Part shown: positions 16,100 through 24,277 of the stretch, piece after piece
Position numbering within the stretch: the first letter of the stretch is position 1
Layout of the letters: every line of letters begins with the position of its first letter
NCBI GenBank assembly: GCA_022769185.1
Contig: JALEKG010000090.1
Span: forward strand, 62,001-126,000
DNA length: 64,000 nucleotides
Reading direction: 5' to 3'
Source of the DNA: Dorea sp.
Lineage (GTDB): Bacteria; Bacillota; Clostridia; Lachnospirales; Lachnospiraceae
Notes under the pieces: model-generated
Told to the model about the DNA's origin: nothing
What the model saw: the letters and a program-made list of their open reading frames with translations, nothing else
Database searches by the model: none
Program-made: the position numbers and the translations under genes

Positions 16100-17896
16100 C
16101 TATTTCCAGATATTCATGTCAGATAAGATAGACATGGTAATTTCGGTAGCGTTGCCTCCGGTAGCGTTGCTATCTGCTCCAATGTTGGTAGCAAAAAAGT
16201 ATGTATTATCTGCAGTTTCAATATAGCCTATAAACCAACCATTCACATCTTGTCCGTTTACACGTCCAGTTCCGGTTTTTCCGTAGAATGTTCCGGTATC
16301 GGAAGAAGAAATGTATATGGAATCTTTTACTGCATTGATGTTTTCAGGAGTGAAGCCGAAGCTGTTATTTTGCAGCTTCGTTAAAAGTTCGACCTGTTCT
16401 AGTGGAGAAATCTCCAAGGATGATTCCATCCAATAAGTAGAAAAATCACCACTCATGTTCTCGTTCCCATACCCGATTTCTTGAATATAGCTGTAAACGT
16501 TAGAGAATCCAAGCTGTTCATCCATTGCCTGGAAATACCAGTTCACAGAAGAGTCCATAGCGGACTGTAAGGTCTGATCGGCATTCCATGATTCAAAAGG
16601 ATAGGTTTCTCCATTCCACGCTATAAAGGAGTTATCTGGTGTAATGACACCTTCTTCCAAGCCAAACAGGGCATCATATATCTTGTAGGTGGAGTTTGGT
16701 GCAACTCGCAGGGTGGCATGTTCCATGTCGTGTATGCGCCAAACATCATTTCCCAAATCATATAAAACAAAGCTTCCTTCATATTTTCCAAAGTATGTAG
16801 AAAGGTCTACATAGGAAATATTTTCTGAGGAGGAGTTCCATTGATAGTGATTTCCATCTGCTGCGTATATAGAAATAAAAGGTGCAAGTCCTAGAAGGAG
16901 AACAGCAGTCAGCATAAATGCTGCCATGCCTTTTAGCCTTTTCATAGATGTTGGCTTCTCATAAGAAGCAATATTGATAATCCTGCGCTTCATCTGCTTC
17001 ATATTTCCACCAAGGCCGGCAGCAAACGGAAAAGGAGTGAGTGAAACCTTTTCAGCAAAGTTAATCAGTGTATTGCCATAATCTTCGTAAGCATCCTCTT
17101 CAAGCATCTTTAGAACAGAGGTGTCACAGGCAACCTCTCTGTCATTACGCATTTCCCTCAAGGCATACCATACAAGAGGATTGAACCAATATACCACTCC
17201 GGCAAGGTTCATCAGATGACTGGCAATGGCATCATGGTGCTTGTAATGTTGCAGTTCATGTAACAGCATATACCGCATATCGGATTCATTATAATCTGAA
17301 ATCAGATGGATGGGCAGATAAATACACGGTTTTAAAAGTCCTACAATAATCGGAGATTTCAAAAATGCGGTGCTGTAAACTGGAATATCTCTGTGAATTT
17401 CCATTTCTTCTAAGCAGTGATGATATAGTCTACGGACTTCCTGATTTTGAAGTGGAAGAGCAGATTCCTTCAAAGTGCGTAAACGGAGAGAGGATTTGAT
17501 TACCAATATAATCATTACAAGGATGCCTATAAGCCATATCCCTAATAATATGTATCCGGCAATCAATGTAGTCTCGCTATTTACTGAAAGAGTAAAGTCA
17601 TTTAACCAATTTTCATTTCCGGTCGGATTGATTTTCACAGTTTCATCTATAGCTGTTCCGGTGTTGAAAGCAGAAGACCTTCTCAGACTGATGAGCCAGG
17701 AGAAGATTTGTGGAAACCCGATTAGACGGAACGGTATAAAAGGAACTGCCAATAACCCAAGCAGTAGGAACCACAGATTATATTGCATCTGGCTGGACAG
17801 GGTATTTTTGAATATCCGCTTGGCTACTAAAAGAATTCCGATGATACCGCTGATAAACACATTGCATATTAAAAAGCGTATCATAAAATTAGCCAC
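16100..17896 (-). CDS. blaR1: BlaR1/MecR1 family beta-lactam-sensing transmembrane protease
   Basis: A 598-residue full-length sensor-transducer. Membrane helices surround a gluzincin metalloprotease with HELQH at 213-217; a further span (about 322-342) leads to an extracellular class-D-like penicillin-binding domain with the acylation motif STYK at 402-405, SVN at 450-452 and KTGT at 540-543. Acylation by a beta-lactam activates the protease, which inactivates BlaI. The start is a GTG at 17896 with AGGAGG eight bases upstream, one base after the blaI stop. All key residues are present, so it should be functional. No beta-lactamase gene is in the window. Confidence 0.92.
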   Translation of the reverse strand: MANFMIRFLICNVFISGIIGILLVAKRIFKNTLSSQMQYNLWFLLLGLLAVPFIPFRLIGFPQIFSWLISLRRSSAFNTGTAIDETVKINPTGNENWLNDFTLSVNSETTLIAGYILLGIWLIGILVMIILVIKSSLRLRTLKESALPLQNQEVRRLYHHCLEEMEIHRDIPVYSTAFLKSPIIVGLLKPCIYLPIHLISDYNESDMRYMLLHELQHYKHHDAIASHLMNLAGVVYWFNPLVWYALREMRNDREVACDTSVLKMLEEDAYEDYGNTLINFAEKVSLTPFPFAAGLGGNMKQMKRRIINIASYEKPTSMKRLKGMAAFMLTAVLLLGLAPFISIYAADGNHYQWNSSSENISYVDLSTYFGKYEGSFVLYDLGNDVWRIHDMEHATLRVAPNSTYKIYDALFGLEEGVITPDNSFIAWNGETYPFESWNADQTLQSAMDSSVNWYFQAMDEQLGFSNVYSYIQEIGYGNENMSGDFSTYWMESSLEISPLEQVELLTKLQNNSFGFTPENINAVKDSIYISSSDTGTFYGKTGTGRVNGQDVNGWFIGYIETADNTYFFATNIGADSNATGGNATEITMSILSDMNIWK

Positions 17897-17897
17897 A

Positions 17898-18284
17898 TTA
17901 ATTGCCTCCTTTTTTTGAACTCTTGGAAAGAAGGGTACGCAGAGTATCTATTTCTGTTTCAGATAGTTTGTCATTTTCTATATACGCAGATAACATGGCA
18001 GTAATATCTCCGTTATAATAGCGTTCCAGAAAAGAGTTGCTTTTCTGACCGATATATTCGCTTTCTTTCACTACTGGGGTATATACAAATACGCGGCTCT
18101 GCCTTTCATAAGTAAGAGCGCCTTTGGTTACAAGACGTTTAATTAGTGTTTGTATTGTTTTGGGACTCCAGCTGGTAGTCTGTAATAATTTTTCAGTTAT
18201 TTCATTGGTACTGATCGGCGCATGTTTCCATACGATTTTCATAACTTCGAATTCAGCTTCGGAAATCTGTGGTAGATTACTCAT
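17898..18284 (-). CDS. blaI: BlaI/MecI/CopY family repressor
   Basis: A 128-residue winged-helix repressor, first gene of the blaI-blaR1 operon. The DNA-binding domain reads ISEAEFEVMKIVWKHAPISTNEITEKL...WSPKTIQTLIKRLVTKGAL, ending in the wing YERQSRVFVYTPVV, and the C-terminal dimerisation helices contain the region where BlaR1-dependent cleavage usually occurs. GGAGGA precedes the start. It should bind TTACAGGTGTAA in its own promoter and the three similar sites at 13.96, 14.02 and 14.59 kb. CopY-like metal sensing is unlikely because the CxC motifs of CopY are absent. Confidence 0.92.
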   Translation of the reverse strand: MSNLPQISEAEFEVMKIVWKHAPISTNEITEKLLQTTSWSPKTIQTLIKRLVTKGALTYERQSRVFVYTPVVKESEYIGQKSNSFLERYYNGDITAMLSAYIENDKLSETEIDTLRTLLSKSSKKGGN

Positions 18285-18304
18285 CTCAAATTCCTCCTAA
18301 AATC

Positions 18305-18349
18305 TTACAGGTGTAATAATATCATATATGATATTTGCGCAATTGTCAA
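18305..18349 (-). promoter_or_regulatory. blaI-blaR1 promoter and operator (site 4)
   Basis: Minus strand TTGACA (18349-18344), 17-base spacer, TATGAT (18326-18321). The dyad TTACAGGTGTAA (18305-18316) covers the expected transcription start, and a second perfect palindrome ATATCATATATGATAT (18319-18334) covers the -10. Confidence 0.8.
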
Positions 18350-18644
18350 TTTCTGAAAAAAGATCTGGATTCAAAGATATTTAACCTAGGGGCTAATAAA
18401 GAAAGCCTGCGGACTATATTAAGTGGATTTTTTGAAAGGGAAGGAACAGATGCAGAGTGAGAATCTGCTGGAAGATTACTAGACAGAGAAGCGAGATTGA
18501 ATGCCAAAATTCAGAAGAGTGAGAAAAGAGGCTGATTGGGAGTTTTGCGATTTCTGATCGGCTTTTTCATGCTCTTTTTCAGATAGTAAAAGATGAAGTG
18601 GTGTGGTAGAATAAATCTGAATAAAATACAAGGTCAAGGTAAAA
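18350..18644. other. Gene-free stretch, accessory region
   Basis: About 300 bases with no credible ORF. A weak hairpin GGCTGATT/GATCGGC followed by TTTTT lies near 18530-18570 and may be a decayed terminator. Otherwise I see only purine-rich sequence and short broken frames. Confidence 0.4.
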
Positions 18645-18815
18645 ATGACAGAAGAAGAAAATAAAATTTGCAGGAAGATTCACTTATATTTGGTAGATAT
18701 TCTTGGGAAAAATGTTGAACCTGATATTTTTGTGCAGACATCACTAATACATTTGGGTAAATATTATTTTGATAAATTGTTAGATGTAGATAATGCAGGA
18801 GATACTCTAATCTAA
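18645..18815 (+). CDS. Possible 56-residue orphan protein
   Basis: ATG at 18645 encodes MTEEENKICRKIHLYLVDILGKNVEPDIFVQTSLIHLGKYYFDKLLD..., below the length limit of the ORF track. Composition is natural and amphipathic-helical, but the upstream AAGGTCAAGG is a poor ribosome site. It may be a fragment. Not recognised. Confidence 0.35.
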   Translation: MTEEENKICRKIHLYLVDILGKNVEPDIFVQTSLIHLGKYYFDKLLDVDNAGDTLI

Positions 18816-18905
18816 TAAGTAAGCGGGTTCATTTTTGAACTATCGTTACATGGAAATATTTTGGGATGATTTAATGCAAAATACGAAAGAAGGGAGTTCA
18901 AGAAG

Positions 18906-19238
18906 ATGAAGAGTACGCGTGATATAATACTGGAATTTTCACAACAAGTTAAGCAACTCCTTCGGAAGAAGATGACAAAAATTATTCTTTATGGGTCTTA
19001 TGCTCGTGGAGATAATAGAGAAAATTCGGATATTGACATTATGGTATTAACTACCCTTACAGATGATGAAATAGATAAGATAGAGACATCCATTTTTGAC
19101 TTAGCTTTTGATTTTCAAATGGAATATGATATTGATATTAGTGTGATTGTAAAAAATGAGGATCATTTTAATTATTGGCTCGGAGCAATACCATTTTATG
19201 ATAATGTACAGAACGAGGGAATTGTTCTGAATGGATGA
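18906..19238 (+). CDS. MNT-type nucleotidyltransferase (antitoxin-like)
   Basis: A 110-residue minimal nucleotidyltransferase. The catalytic signature is complete: ILYGSYARGDNRENSDIDIMV (about residues 27-47) with GS and the D-x-D pair, and YDIDISVIV (about 76-84) supplies the third Asp. Such MNT proteins are usually the antitoxin half of HEPN/MNT pairs and AMPylate the toxin. AAGGGAG precedes the start. The frame overlapping its stop codon begins like a HEPN gene but ends after 33 codons, so this antitoxin appears orphaned. Intact length and motifs suggest it is still functional. Confidence 0.82.
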   Translation: MKSTRDIILEFSQQVKQLLRKKMTKIILYGSYARGDNRENSDIDIMVLTTLTDDEIDKIETSIFDLAFDFQMEYDIDISVIVKNEDHFNYWLGAIPFYDNVQNEGIVLNG

Positions 19239-19332
19239 TAGAGTGAAAGAGTTAAGGAGCTATGATCATATGGGATTTGTAATGGTAAATGATTATGTAC
19301 AAAAATGCAATTTTTCTGTTTTCCAATTGTGA
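19231..19332 (+). pseudogene. HEPN toxin gene stub
   Basis: ATG at 19231 overlaps the MNT stop by eight bases, the usual layout of MNT-HEPN operons, and the first residues (MDDRVKELRSYD) resemble the start of HEPN proteins. The frame then diverges and stops after 33 residues. The RX4-6H catalytic motif is absent. Interpreted as a truncated toxin; the short length makes the family assignment tentative. Confidence 0.45.
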
Positions 19333-19390
19333 TAAGGAAAGGCAATAAAAAAGAATTGTTTGTTTAACGGAAGATTTCCCGGAGGAATGT

Positions 19391-19681
19391 ATGATTGGAA
19401 AGAGTGTAACGGTGATTGTTGATAGACCATTGGGCAGTTATCATCCTGAACATACGGATATGTACTACCCGATAAATTATGGCTATGTAGAAGGTATTAT
19501 GGCAGCAGATGGGGAAGAACAGGATGCATACATACTGGGTGTGGATAAAGCAGTAAATGAATTTACAGGAAAAATAATTGCTATTGTTCAAAGAAAAGAA
19601 GATGTTGAGGAAAAATGGGTTGTTGCGCCTGAAGATAAGATTTATACCAAACAAGAAATATGGGAACAGATTTATTTTTAA
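19391..19681 (+). CDS. Small inorganic pyrophosphatase-like protein
   Basis: A 96-residue protein related to family I inorganic pyrophosphatases: VDRPLGSYHPEHTDMYYPINYGYVEGI, then DGEEQDAYILGVDKAVNEFTGKIIAIVQR, which aligns with the YPxNYGxI and DGDPxD regions of PPases. Full PPases are about 170 residues; this compact form is common in clostridia, though substrates other than PPi are possible. GGAGG lies just upstream of the ATG. It is flanked by degraded genes but is itself intact. Confidence 0.78.
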   Translation: MIGKSVTVIVDRPLGSYHPEHTDMYYPINYGYVEGIMAADGEEQDAYILGVDKAVNEFTGKIIAIVQRKEDVEEKWVVAPEDKIYTKQEIWEQIYF

Positions 19682-19755
19682 GAGAAGTATTTTGAGTGTG
19701 AGATTGTGATGTAAAAATTTTAAAAATATATTTAATGAAAAAGGAGACTATCGGA

Positions 19756-20276
19756 ATGGCGTTAGAAACGAAACGGCTTTTTTTGCGTCCGTGGAAAGAA
19801 AGTGATTATGAGAGTTTATATCAATATGCAAAAAATCCAGATGTAGGACCGATTGCAGGCTGGCCTCCGCATCAAAGCTTAGAGGAAAGTAGGGATGTAA
19901 TAAAAATGTTTTTTGCGGACAAGAATGTTATGCAGTTTGTCTAAAAGCAGATAACATTGCAATCGGCTGCATTGAACGGAAGCTCAATGGACATACCGAT
20001 ATGACAGAAAGAGATGATGAATGTGAGTTGGGCTATTGGATTGGAAAAAAGTTTTGGGGACAGGGAAAGATTCCAGAAGCTTCGGCAGAGTTGATTCGTC
20101 ATGGGTTTGAAGACTTGAATATGAAAATCATCTGGTGTGGGTATTATGATGGCAATGAGAAATCCAGAAGAGTTCGGTAAAAACTTGGATTTCTCTATCA
20201 TCATACCTGTAATGATGTTCCAGTGCCTCTTATGAATGAAACAAGAATCAGCCATACCAATTATTTGACAAATTAG
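19756..20276 (+). pseudogene. GNAT acetyltransferase, broken by frameshift and stop
   Basis: The start [38 protein letters not shown] is a classical RimJ/RimL-type N-acetyltransferase. After residue DKNV a one-base loss near 19928 shifts the frame; the other frame continues [16 protein letters not shown]...ELGYWIGKKFWGQGKIPEASAELIRHGFEDLNMKIIWCGYYDGNEKSRR, then an in-frame TAA at 20178-20180, then KLGFLYHHTCNDVP to 20276. The acetyl-CoA loop reads GKKFWGQGK where the usual form is RxxGxGxA/G. Two independent lesions make it a pseudogene rather than a sequencing error. Confidence 0.85.
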
Positions 20277-20286
20277 GGGTCTGTTA

Positions 20287-20315
20287 TTGACGCTATTGTA
20301 TAAAATTAGTATAAT
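20287..20315 (+). promoter_or_regulatory. Promoter of the Phd/ParE toxin-antitoxin pair
   Basis: TTGACG (20287-20292), 17-base spacer, TATAAT (20310-20315), 41 bases before the antitoxin ATG, which has AAGGAGGT. Confidence 0.82.
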
Positions 20316-20355
20316 ATGATTAGAATATTACTATCAAAAACAAGGAGGTGCTGTT

Positions 20356-20622
20356 ATGAATATACGTCCATCGGCAGCAATCCGTCAGAATTATAATGAG
20401 ATTGCTGATTTGTGTAGAAAAACTGAAGAACCAATTTTCCTGACGAAAAACGGTGAGGGAGATTTGGTGGTTATGGATATTGAAACCTTTAACAGACGGG
20501 AGAAGATGTTGAGGCTTAGAGAAGAACTTTTATCCGTCGAGGAAGACAGACTTGCGGGAAGAACAGGATGTACGCTTGATGAACTGGATTCTTATCTGGA
20601 TGATATGATTGACGAGGTATAG
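20356..20622 (+). CDS. Phd/YefM family antitoxin
   Basis: An 88-residue antitoxin. The N-terminal Phd fold is clear (MNIRPSAAIRQNYNEIADLCRKTEEPIFLTKNGEGDLVVMDIETFNRR), and the C-terminal helices (EELLSVEEDRLAGRTGCTLDELDSYLDDMI) are the toxin-neutralising part. It should bind its own promoter and cap the toxin encoded three bases downstream. Intact, with a textbook promoter, unlike several neighbours. Confidence 0.9.
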   Translation: MNIRPSAAIRQNYNEIADLCRKTEEPIFLTKNGEGDLVVMDIETFNRREKMLRLREELLSVEEDRLAGRTGCTLDELDSYLDDMIDEV

Positions 20623-20625
20623 TAT

Positions 20626-20943
20626 ATGGAAGGCAATATAAAGTACAAAGTCATTGTTTCGGACAGAGCGAAAAGAATGTTGGGGACTCATATTCGGTTC
20701 ATGGCACAGGTTAGCAAAGATGCAGCAAAAGAGAAGAAAAAAGAAATTATGAAGGCATTGCGTTCACTTTCCCATATGCCACAACGTTTCCCATTTTTTG
20801 AGGAAATGTATATACCACCCAATAAATATCACAAAATGTTTGTGGAAAAATGGTATCTTGTCCTTTACCAGATTAAAGATGATACAGTGTATGTAGATTA
20901 CATTCTGGATTGTCGCAAGGACTATAATTGGCTTATTCAATAA
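20626..20943 (+). CDS. RelE/ParE family toxin
   Basis: A 105-residue toxin with the RelE/ParE fold: KYKVIVSDRAKRMLGTHIRFMAQVSKDAAKE, ALRSLSHMPQRFPFFEE, and the C-terminal strands YHKMFVEKWYLVLYQIKDDTVYVDYILDCRKDY. It lacks an obvious RelE ribonuclease triad, and the LSxMPxRFP...YRxxxx..YLVLY pattern is closer to ParE (gyrase poison), but I leave the target open. A three-base gap from the antitoxin indicates one operon, closed by a terminator. Confidence 0.87.
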   Translation: MEGNIKYKVIVSDRAKRMLGTHIRFMAQVSKDAAKEKKKEIMKALRSLSHMPQRFPFFEEMYIPPNKYHKMFVEKWYLVLYQIKDDTVYVDYILDCRKDYNWLIQ

Positions 20944-20972
20944 ATCAGGGAATATACGGAATCATTTTTTTG

Positions 20973-21000
20973 GACTGTCGATGTGACAGTTCTTTTTTTA
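20973..21000 (+). terminator. Terminator of the toxin-antitoxin operon
   Basis: ACTGTC (20974-20979) and GACAGT (20985-20990) around a five-base loop, followed by TCTTTTTTT. Confidence 0.82.
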
Positions 21001-21020
21001 TGGATATGTGAGCATACAGG

Positions 21021-21065
21021 TTGACATTATAAATAGCATACACTATAATGGCTAATGAGATTAGC
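21021..21065 (+). promoter_or_regulatory. TetR gene promoter and operator
   Basis: TTGACA (21021-21026), 17-base spacer, TATAAT (21044-21049), immediately followed by the inverted repeat GCTAAT-GAG-ATTAGC (21051-21065). The repeat covers the transcription start and is the likely TetR site. Confidence 0.8.
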
Positions 21066-21089
21066 TAACAAAGAGAAAGGGATAGCTGA

Positions 21090-21668
21090 ATGAAAGTTGG
21101 ATTAGATAAAGAGAAAATTATTGAAGCTGCGGCTAATATGGTAGATGAAAAAGGGATTGCGAATGTAACCATGAAAGTGTTAGCAACAGAATTGGGGATA
21201 AAATCTCCGTCGTTGTATAAGCATTTTAATGGTGGGCTTGACGAATTGAACAAGGAACTGATGTTGTATGGCTGGCGTTCTTTGGAAAGTGAAATAATAA
21301 GAGCCGCCATAGGTAAAGCAAAGGACGACGCGATTATAGCAATCTGCTATGCCTATCGGAATTTTGTTTCCGAACACAAAGGATTGTTTGAAGCTATGCA
21401 ATGGTATAATATGTATCAATTGGAGGAACATCTGCAAGCGACCAAAGGAACGGTGTCAGTACTGTTCCAAGTGCTGGAAGCCTATGGATTGACTGAGGAA
21501 GAAAAAGTACATATTGTCCGTATGCTCCGAGGGTTTTTACAAGGATTTGCTTCTATTGAGAGCCACGGAGGATATGGAAATCCCATATCTCAAGATGAAA
21601 GTTTTGATTTTGCATTGAACACGATACTGAACGGTATTCGTGATTTGCAAGGAGGAACAGAACAATGA
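21090..21668 (+). CDS. TetR/AcrR family transcriptional regulator
   Basis: A 192-residue regulator. The N-terminal helix-turn-helix is typical: DKEKIIEAAANMVDEKGIANVTMKVLATELGIKSPSLYKHFNGG. The C-terminal ligand domain contains YRNFVSEHKGLFEAMQWYN and RMLRGFLQGFASIESHGGYG, the WHG-type TetR C-terminal domain. AGAAAGGG precedes the start. It shares four bases (ATGA) with the start of a CPBP-family gene, which is its likely target together with its own promoter. Inducer unknown. Confidence 0.9.
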   Translation: MKVGLDKEKIIEAAANMVDEKGIANVTMKVLATELGIKSPSLYKHFNGGLDELNKELMLYGWRSLESEIIRAAIGKAKDDAIIAICYAYRNFVSEHKGLFEAMQWYNMYQLEEHLQATKGTVSVLFQVLEAYGLTEEEKVHIVRMLRGFLQGFASIESHGGYGNPISQDESFDFALNTILNGIRDLQGGTEQ

Positions 21669-22437
21669 AACAATTATTGAAAAATATAAGCCCATTTAAC
21701 AACCGAACGGAAATGCCAACGGCATTATTTATTATAAAGAAAATTCTTGCTTTTTGGGTATGTTGCATTGCGGGACTGTTTATTACCGAGGGCGTTGTTA
21801 TACTCTTACATTTTGCGCTCGGTAAGAATATGCTTGTTATTTTATCGGTGCTATTGTAGGCGTTATTCTGCTTGCTGTTTCTGTCTTAGCTATTGTTTTG
21901 ACGGGAAACATTGAATATCACGGATTTTTTGAAAATGCCGATATTCTTATGATTATGCTCTTAATCGGCGGATTTATCGTTCAAGAAGCAACAGAAGAAA
22001 TCCTTTGCCGGGGAATTGTGTTGCACGCGCTCAAAGATAAAACTTCGGTTTGGATTGCAATAGCAGTCAGCACGATTATGTTTATTATGCCGCACTGGGC
22101 ATCTTTATTTGCGGGCGGCACAATTTATGGTGTCATTGGCGTAGCCAACCTTGTACTGATTTCGATCATTTTTTCACTCCTGACTATTCGCTTTAAGAGT
22201 ATTTGGGCAGCTTGCGGCTTACACTCTTTTTGGAACGCTGTACTGTATTGTATTCTCGGATTGAATTTAAGCGGAAATGATGAAACGGTTACGGCTATCT
22301 TCAATATGCAATCCGTAGGTAAGAATATATGGAACGGTGGCGAATACGGTATTGAAGCAAGTATGGTTACCACTGTTGTATTAATATTTTCAGCCGCATT
22401 GATTTGGTATATAGGGAGTAGAGCTGTTAGCGCTTGA
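21665..22437 (+). pseudogene. CPBP family intramembrane protease, single-base frameshift
   Basis: Two ORFs (21665-21859 and the frame continuing to 22437) together make one ~257-residue membrane protein of the CPBP/Abi family. Catalytic motifs are intact in the second part: EEILCRG (EExxxR), the histidine in IMPHWASLFAGG, and LHSFWN (HxxxN/B). The first frame ends ...LGKNMLVILSVLL; in the other frame the sequence would read LGYFIGAIVGVILLAVSVLAIVL, so one G is missing near 21836. With only one lesion it may be a true pseudogene, a phase-variable state or an assembly error. Translation is coupled to tetR. Confidence 0.82.
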
Positions 22438-22502
22438 AAGAGAATTTGTGTTCCGAAGATAGGATATCAGGGCAATCAGATTTTGGAAGATGGATAATAA
22501 TT

Positions 22503-22541
22503 AAAATTACCGGCTGTTTTTTAACACAGCCGGTGATTTTT
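22503..22541. terminator. Bidirectional terminator between CPBP remnant and ROK regulator
   Basis: ACCGGCTGT (22509-22517) and ACAGCCGGT (22526-22534) around an eight-base loop; T-rich on the plus strand (GATTTTTG) and TAATTTTAA on the minus strand. Confidence 0.82.
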
Positions 22542-22543
22542 GT

Positions 22544-23656
22544 CTACAGGTTATTTATAAATTTATTGATAAAATAGATTCCGGCTCCTACAGCGGAGGC
22601 AGCGGTTTTATAATAGCAGCATCGTATATAATCTGCATTTTTTTCAAAAGGGTTCAATTCAATTGCTTTTTGACGAAATTCTTCGATGTAATCGTTCAGA
22701 TGAGAACCAACCGTTCCGCCAAGAATGATGTCACAGTCATAGCACATGCGGATAGTGTTTACTGCAAGTGCAAGGTAAGACAGATATTCATCAAATACGC
22801 GGGCATATCCTTTATTTCCAGATTCGAGTTCAGCAAAAAAGTTTTCCAGATTGCCATCTGTAAAATCAGACAATACTTTTGCGGAGCAGTATGCATCCAG
22901 ACATCCATAACGTCCGCAATAACATTTCTTTCCATTTGGGACTATGCAGATGTGCCCGAACTCAGACGCTTTATAATTGTCACCTGGAAAAAGCTCTGTT
23001 GCGTTCATCAAGGCTCCTCCGACACTGCTGCTCAAAGATATATAGGCTGATGTCCGGCTAGATCGATATTTCCAGCTCTCTGCCAGTCCTGCAGAACTGG
23101 CATCGTTGAAGAGCAGAAATGGATACTGAAGTCTGGACTTAATATGCAGGTAAACATTTCGAGAAATGTTGATGACAGCTGTGTACCATATGGTTTTATG
23201 GTCGGATTCAACGATGACAGGAAGTGATATTCCGACACCTAGAAGTTTGTTCCTGTCTAAATTATGAGAATCTAACAAAAGCTCTAATTCATTACACATA
23301 TTTTCATAGTAAATAGTGCTGTCCTCGAATGGACAGCGCATTCTTTTCTGCGCAATAATATCTAGATTTAAATTAATGAGAACTATAGACAGATGATTTC
23401 TTGTAATATCAATGCCAACAGCATATCTGGCATCTGGGATGCATTCAAATACATTGGCTTTTCTGCCGCCGGACGACTGATAAGAGCCCGCAATGTGTAC
23501 TAAATTCATTTCAATTAATGTATTGAGATTTTGTGTAATAGTCGGAAGGCTGAGTCCGAGATGATTGGAAATTTGCTGTCTGGAACATTGCCTCTCCTTA
23601 AATATAAATCGATAGATATTCCCCAAATTTTTTGTTTTATGTTTTCCCTCTTCCAT
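22544..23656 (-). CDS. ROK family transcriptional regulator (NagC/XylR type)
   Basis: A 370-residue regulator with an N-terminal winged helix (KNLGNIYRFIFKERQCSRQQISNHLGLSLPTITQNLNTLIEMNLV) and a ROK sugar-kinase-like domain. The ROK zinc site is present as CYCGRYGCLDAYCS. The glucokinase-type catalytic Asp lies within LLFNDASSAGLAE, so binding of a sugar ligand is plausible. AGGAGG precedes the ATG. It is divergent to the rpiR-rpe-xylB block across a 621-base gap and is probably its sugar-responsive repressor. Ligand is unknown; xylose-type or polyol-type signals would suit the neighbours. Confidence 0.9.
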   Translation of the reverse strand: MEEGKHKTKNLGNIYRFIFKERQCSRQQISNHLGLSLPTITQNLNTLIEMNLVHIAGSYQSSGGRKANVFECIPDARYAVGIDITRNHLSIVLINLNLDIIAQKRMRCPFEDSTIYYENMCNELELLLDSHNLDRNKLLGVGISLPVIVESDHKTIWYTAVINISRNVYLHIKSRLQYPFLLFNDASSAGLAESWKYRSSRTSAYISLSSSVGGALMNATELFPGDNYKASEFGHICIVPNGKKCYCGRYGCLDAYCSAKVLSDFTDGNLENFFAELESGNKGYARVFDEYLSYLALAVNTIRMCYDCDIILGGTVGSHLNDYIEEFRQKAIELNPFEKNADYIRCCYYKTAASAVGAGIYFINKFINNL

Positions 23657-24277
23657 GATTTTCCTCCTATAGTTTCATTATAAACGAAAAATAAAAAATA
23701 TAAAGTATTTATCTGAAAATACCCGTAAACATATGGAAATGTACGGATGCATAATGACAATTAAGTAATTGAATTTGTGAAACAGGGCGTGAAAAAGAAT
23801 ACTTTTAAAAATAATTTATAAAAGGTGTGTTAAAAAATAAACAAATTAACGAATTAAAATAAATAAAATTAGTAGTTTTGTATAAAAAATAAGAAAATAA
23901 AGTGTTGAAAATGAACAAACTTAAATAAAATAATTGACAAAAGTATTTTCCGGATGTACTATGGTTTTGAGATGTGAAATAGTTGAAAATTTTAATAAAA
24001 TGGAAAGCAAATTATATTGATGGGAAAGTGTTATGATTCTTGTATCAAGAAGGATTCTTTGTAAAATGAAGCAAAAAATGTGAAGTAAGATGTTAAAAAC
24101 TACTTCAAAATGAAATGAAAATTAATGAAATTTATAAATAATGCACAAAAAACAAAGAGATGAGTTACCTGAAAATGTTTAAAAACTATGTAAAAAAAAT
24201 GCAGTATTTACTTCATTTTTGCTTTGTAGATATAATTGTTATTAGAAAAGAGATTGCGGAAAGTTGGGTAGGAACGA
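23657..24277. promoter_or_regulatory. Long AT-rich divergent control region
   Basis: 621 bases without an ORF. Plus-strand promoter candidates: TTGACA-17-TACTAT (23934-23962) and TTTACT-18-TATAAT (24207-24236). An inverted repeat TGAAGTA (24081-24087) / TACTTCA (24101-24107) lies between them, and GTATTTACTTCATTTT at 24205 repeats one half-site over the second -35. On the minus strand TATAAT (23682-23677) sits at a suitable place for the ROK gene but with a poor -35. The rest is A/T runs. Confidence 0.55.

Noticed and set aside
16011-16226. 71-codon ORF MIFKPEMTEGNPISLYSLDS... before and over the end of blaR1
   Set aside because: Its second half is antisense to blaR1, and the free 30 codons are not recognisable; at best a fragment of an old gene.
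13900-22500. Integrated mobile element
   Set aside because: The patch has accessory genes and decay, but I found no integrase, transposase, relaxase, terminal repeats or att-like duplication, so I do not call an element.
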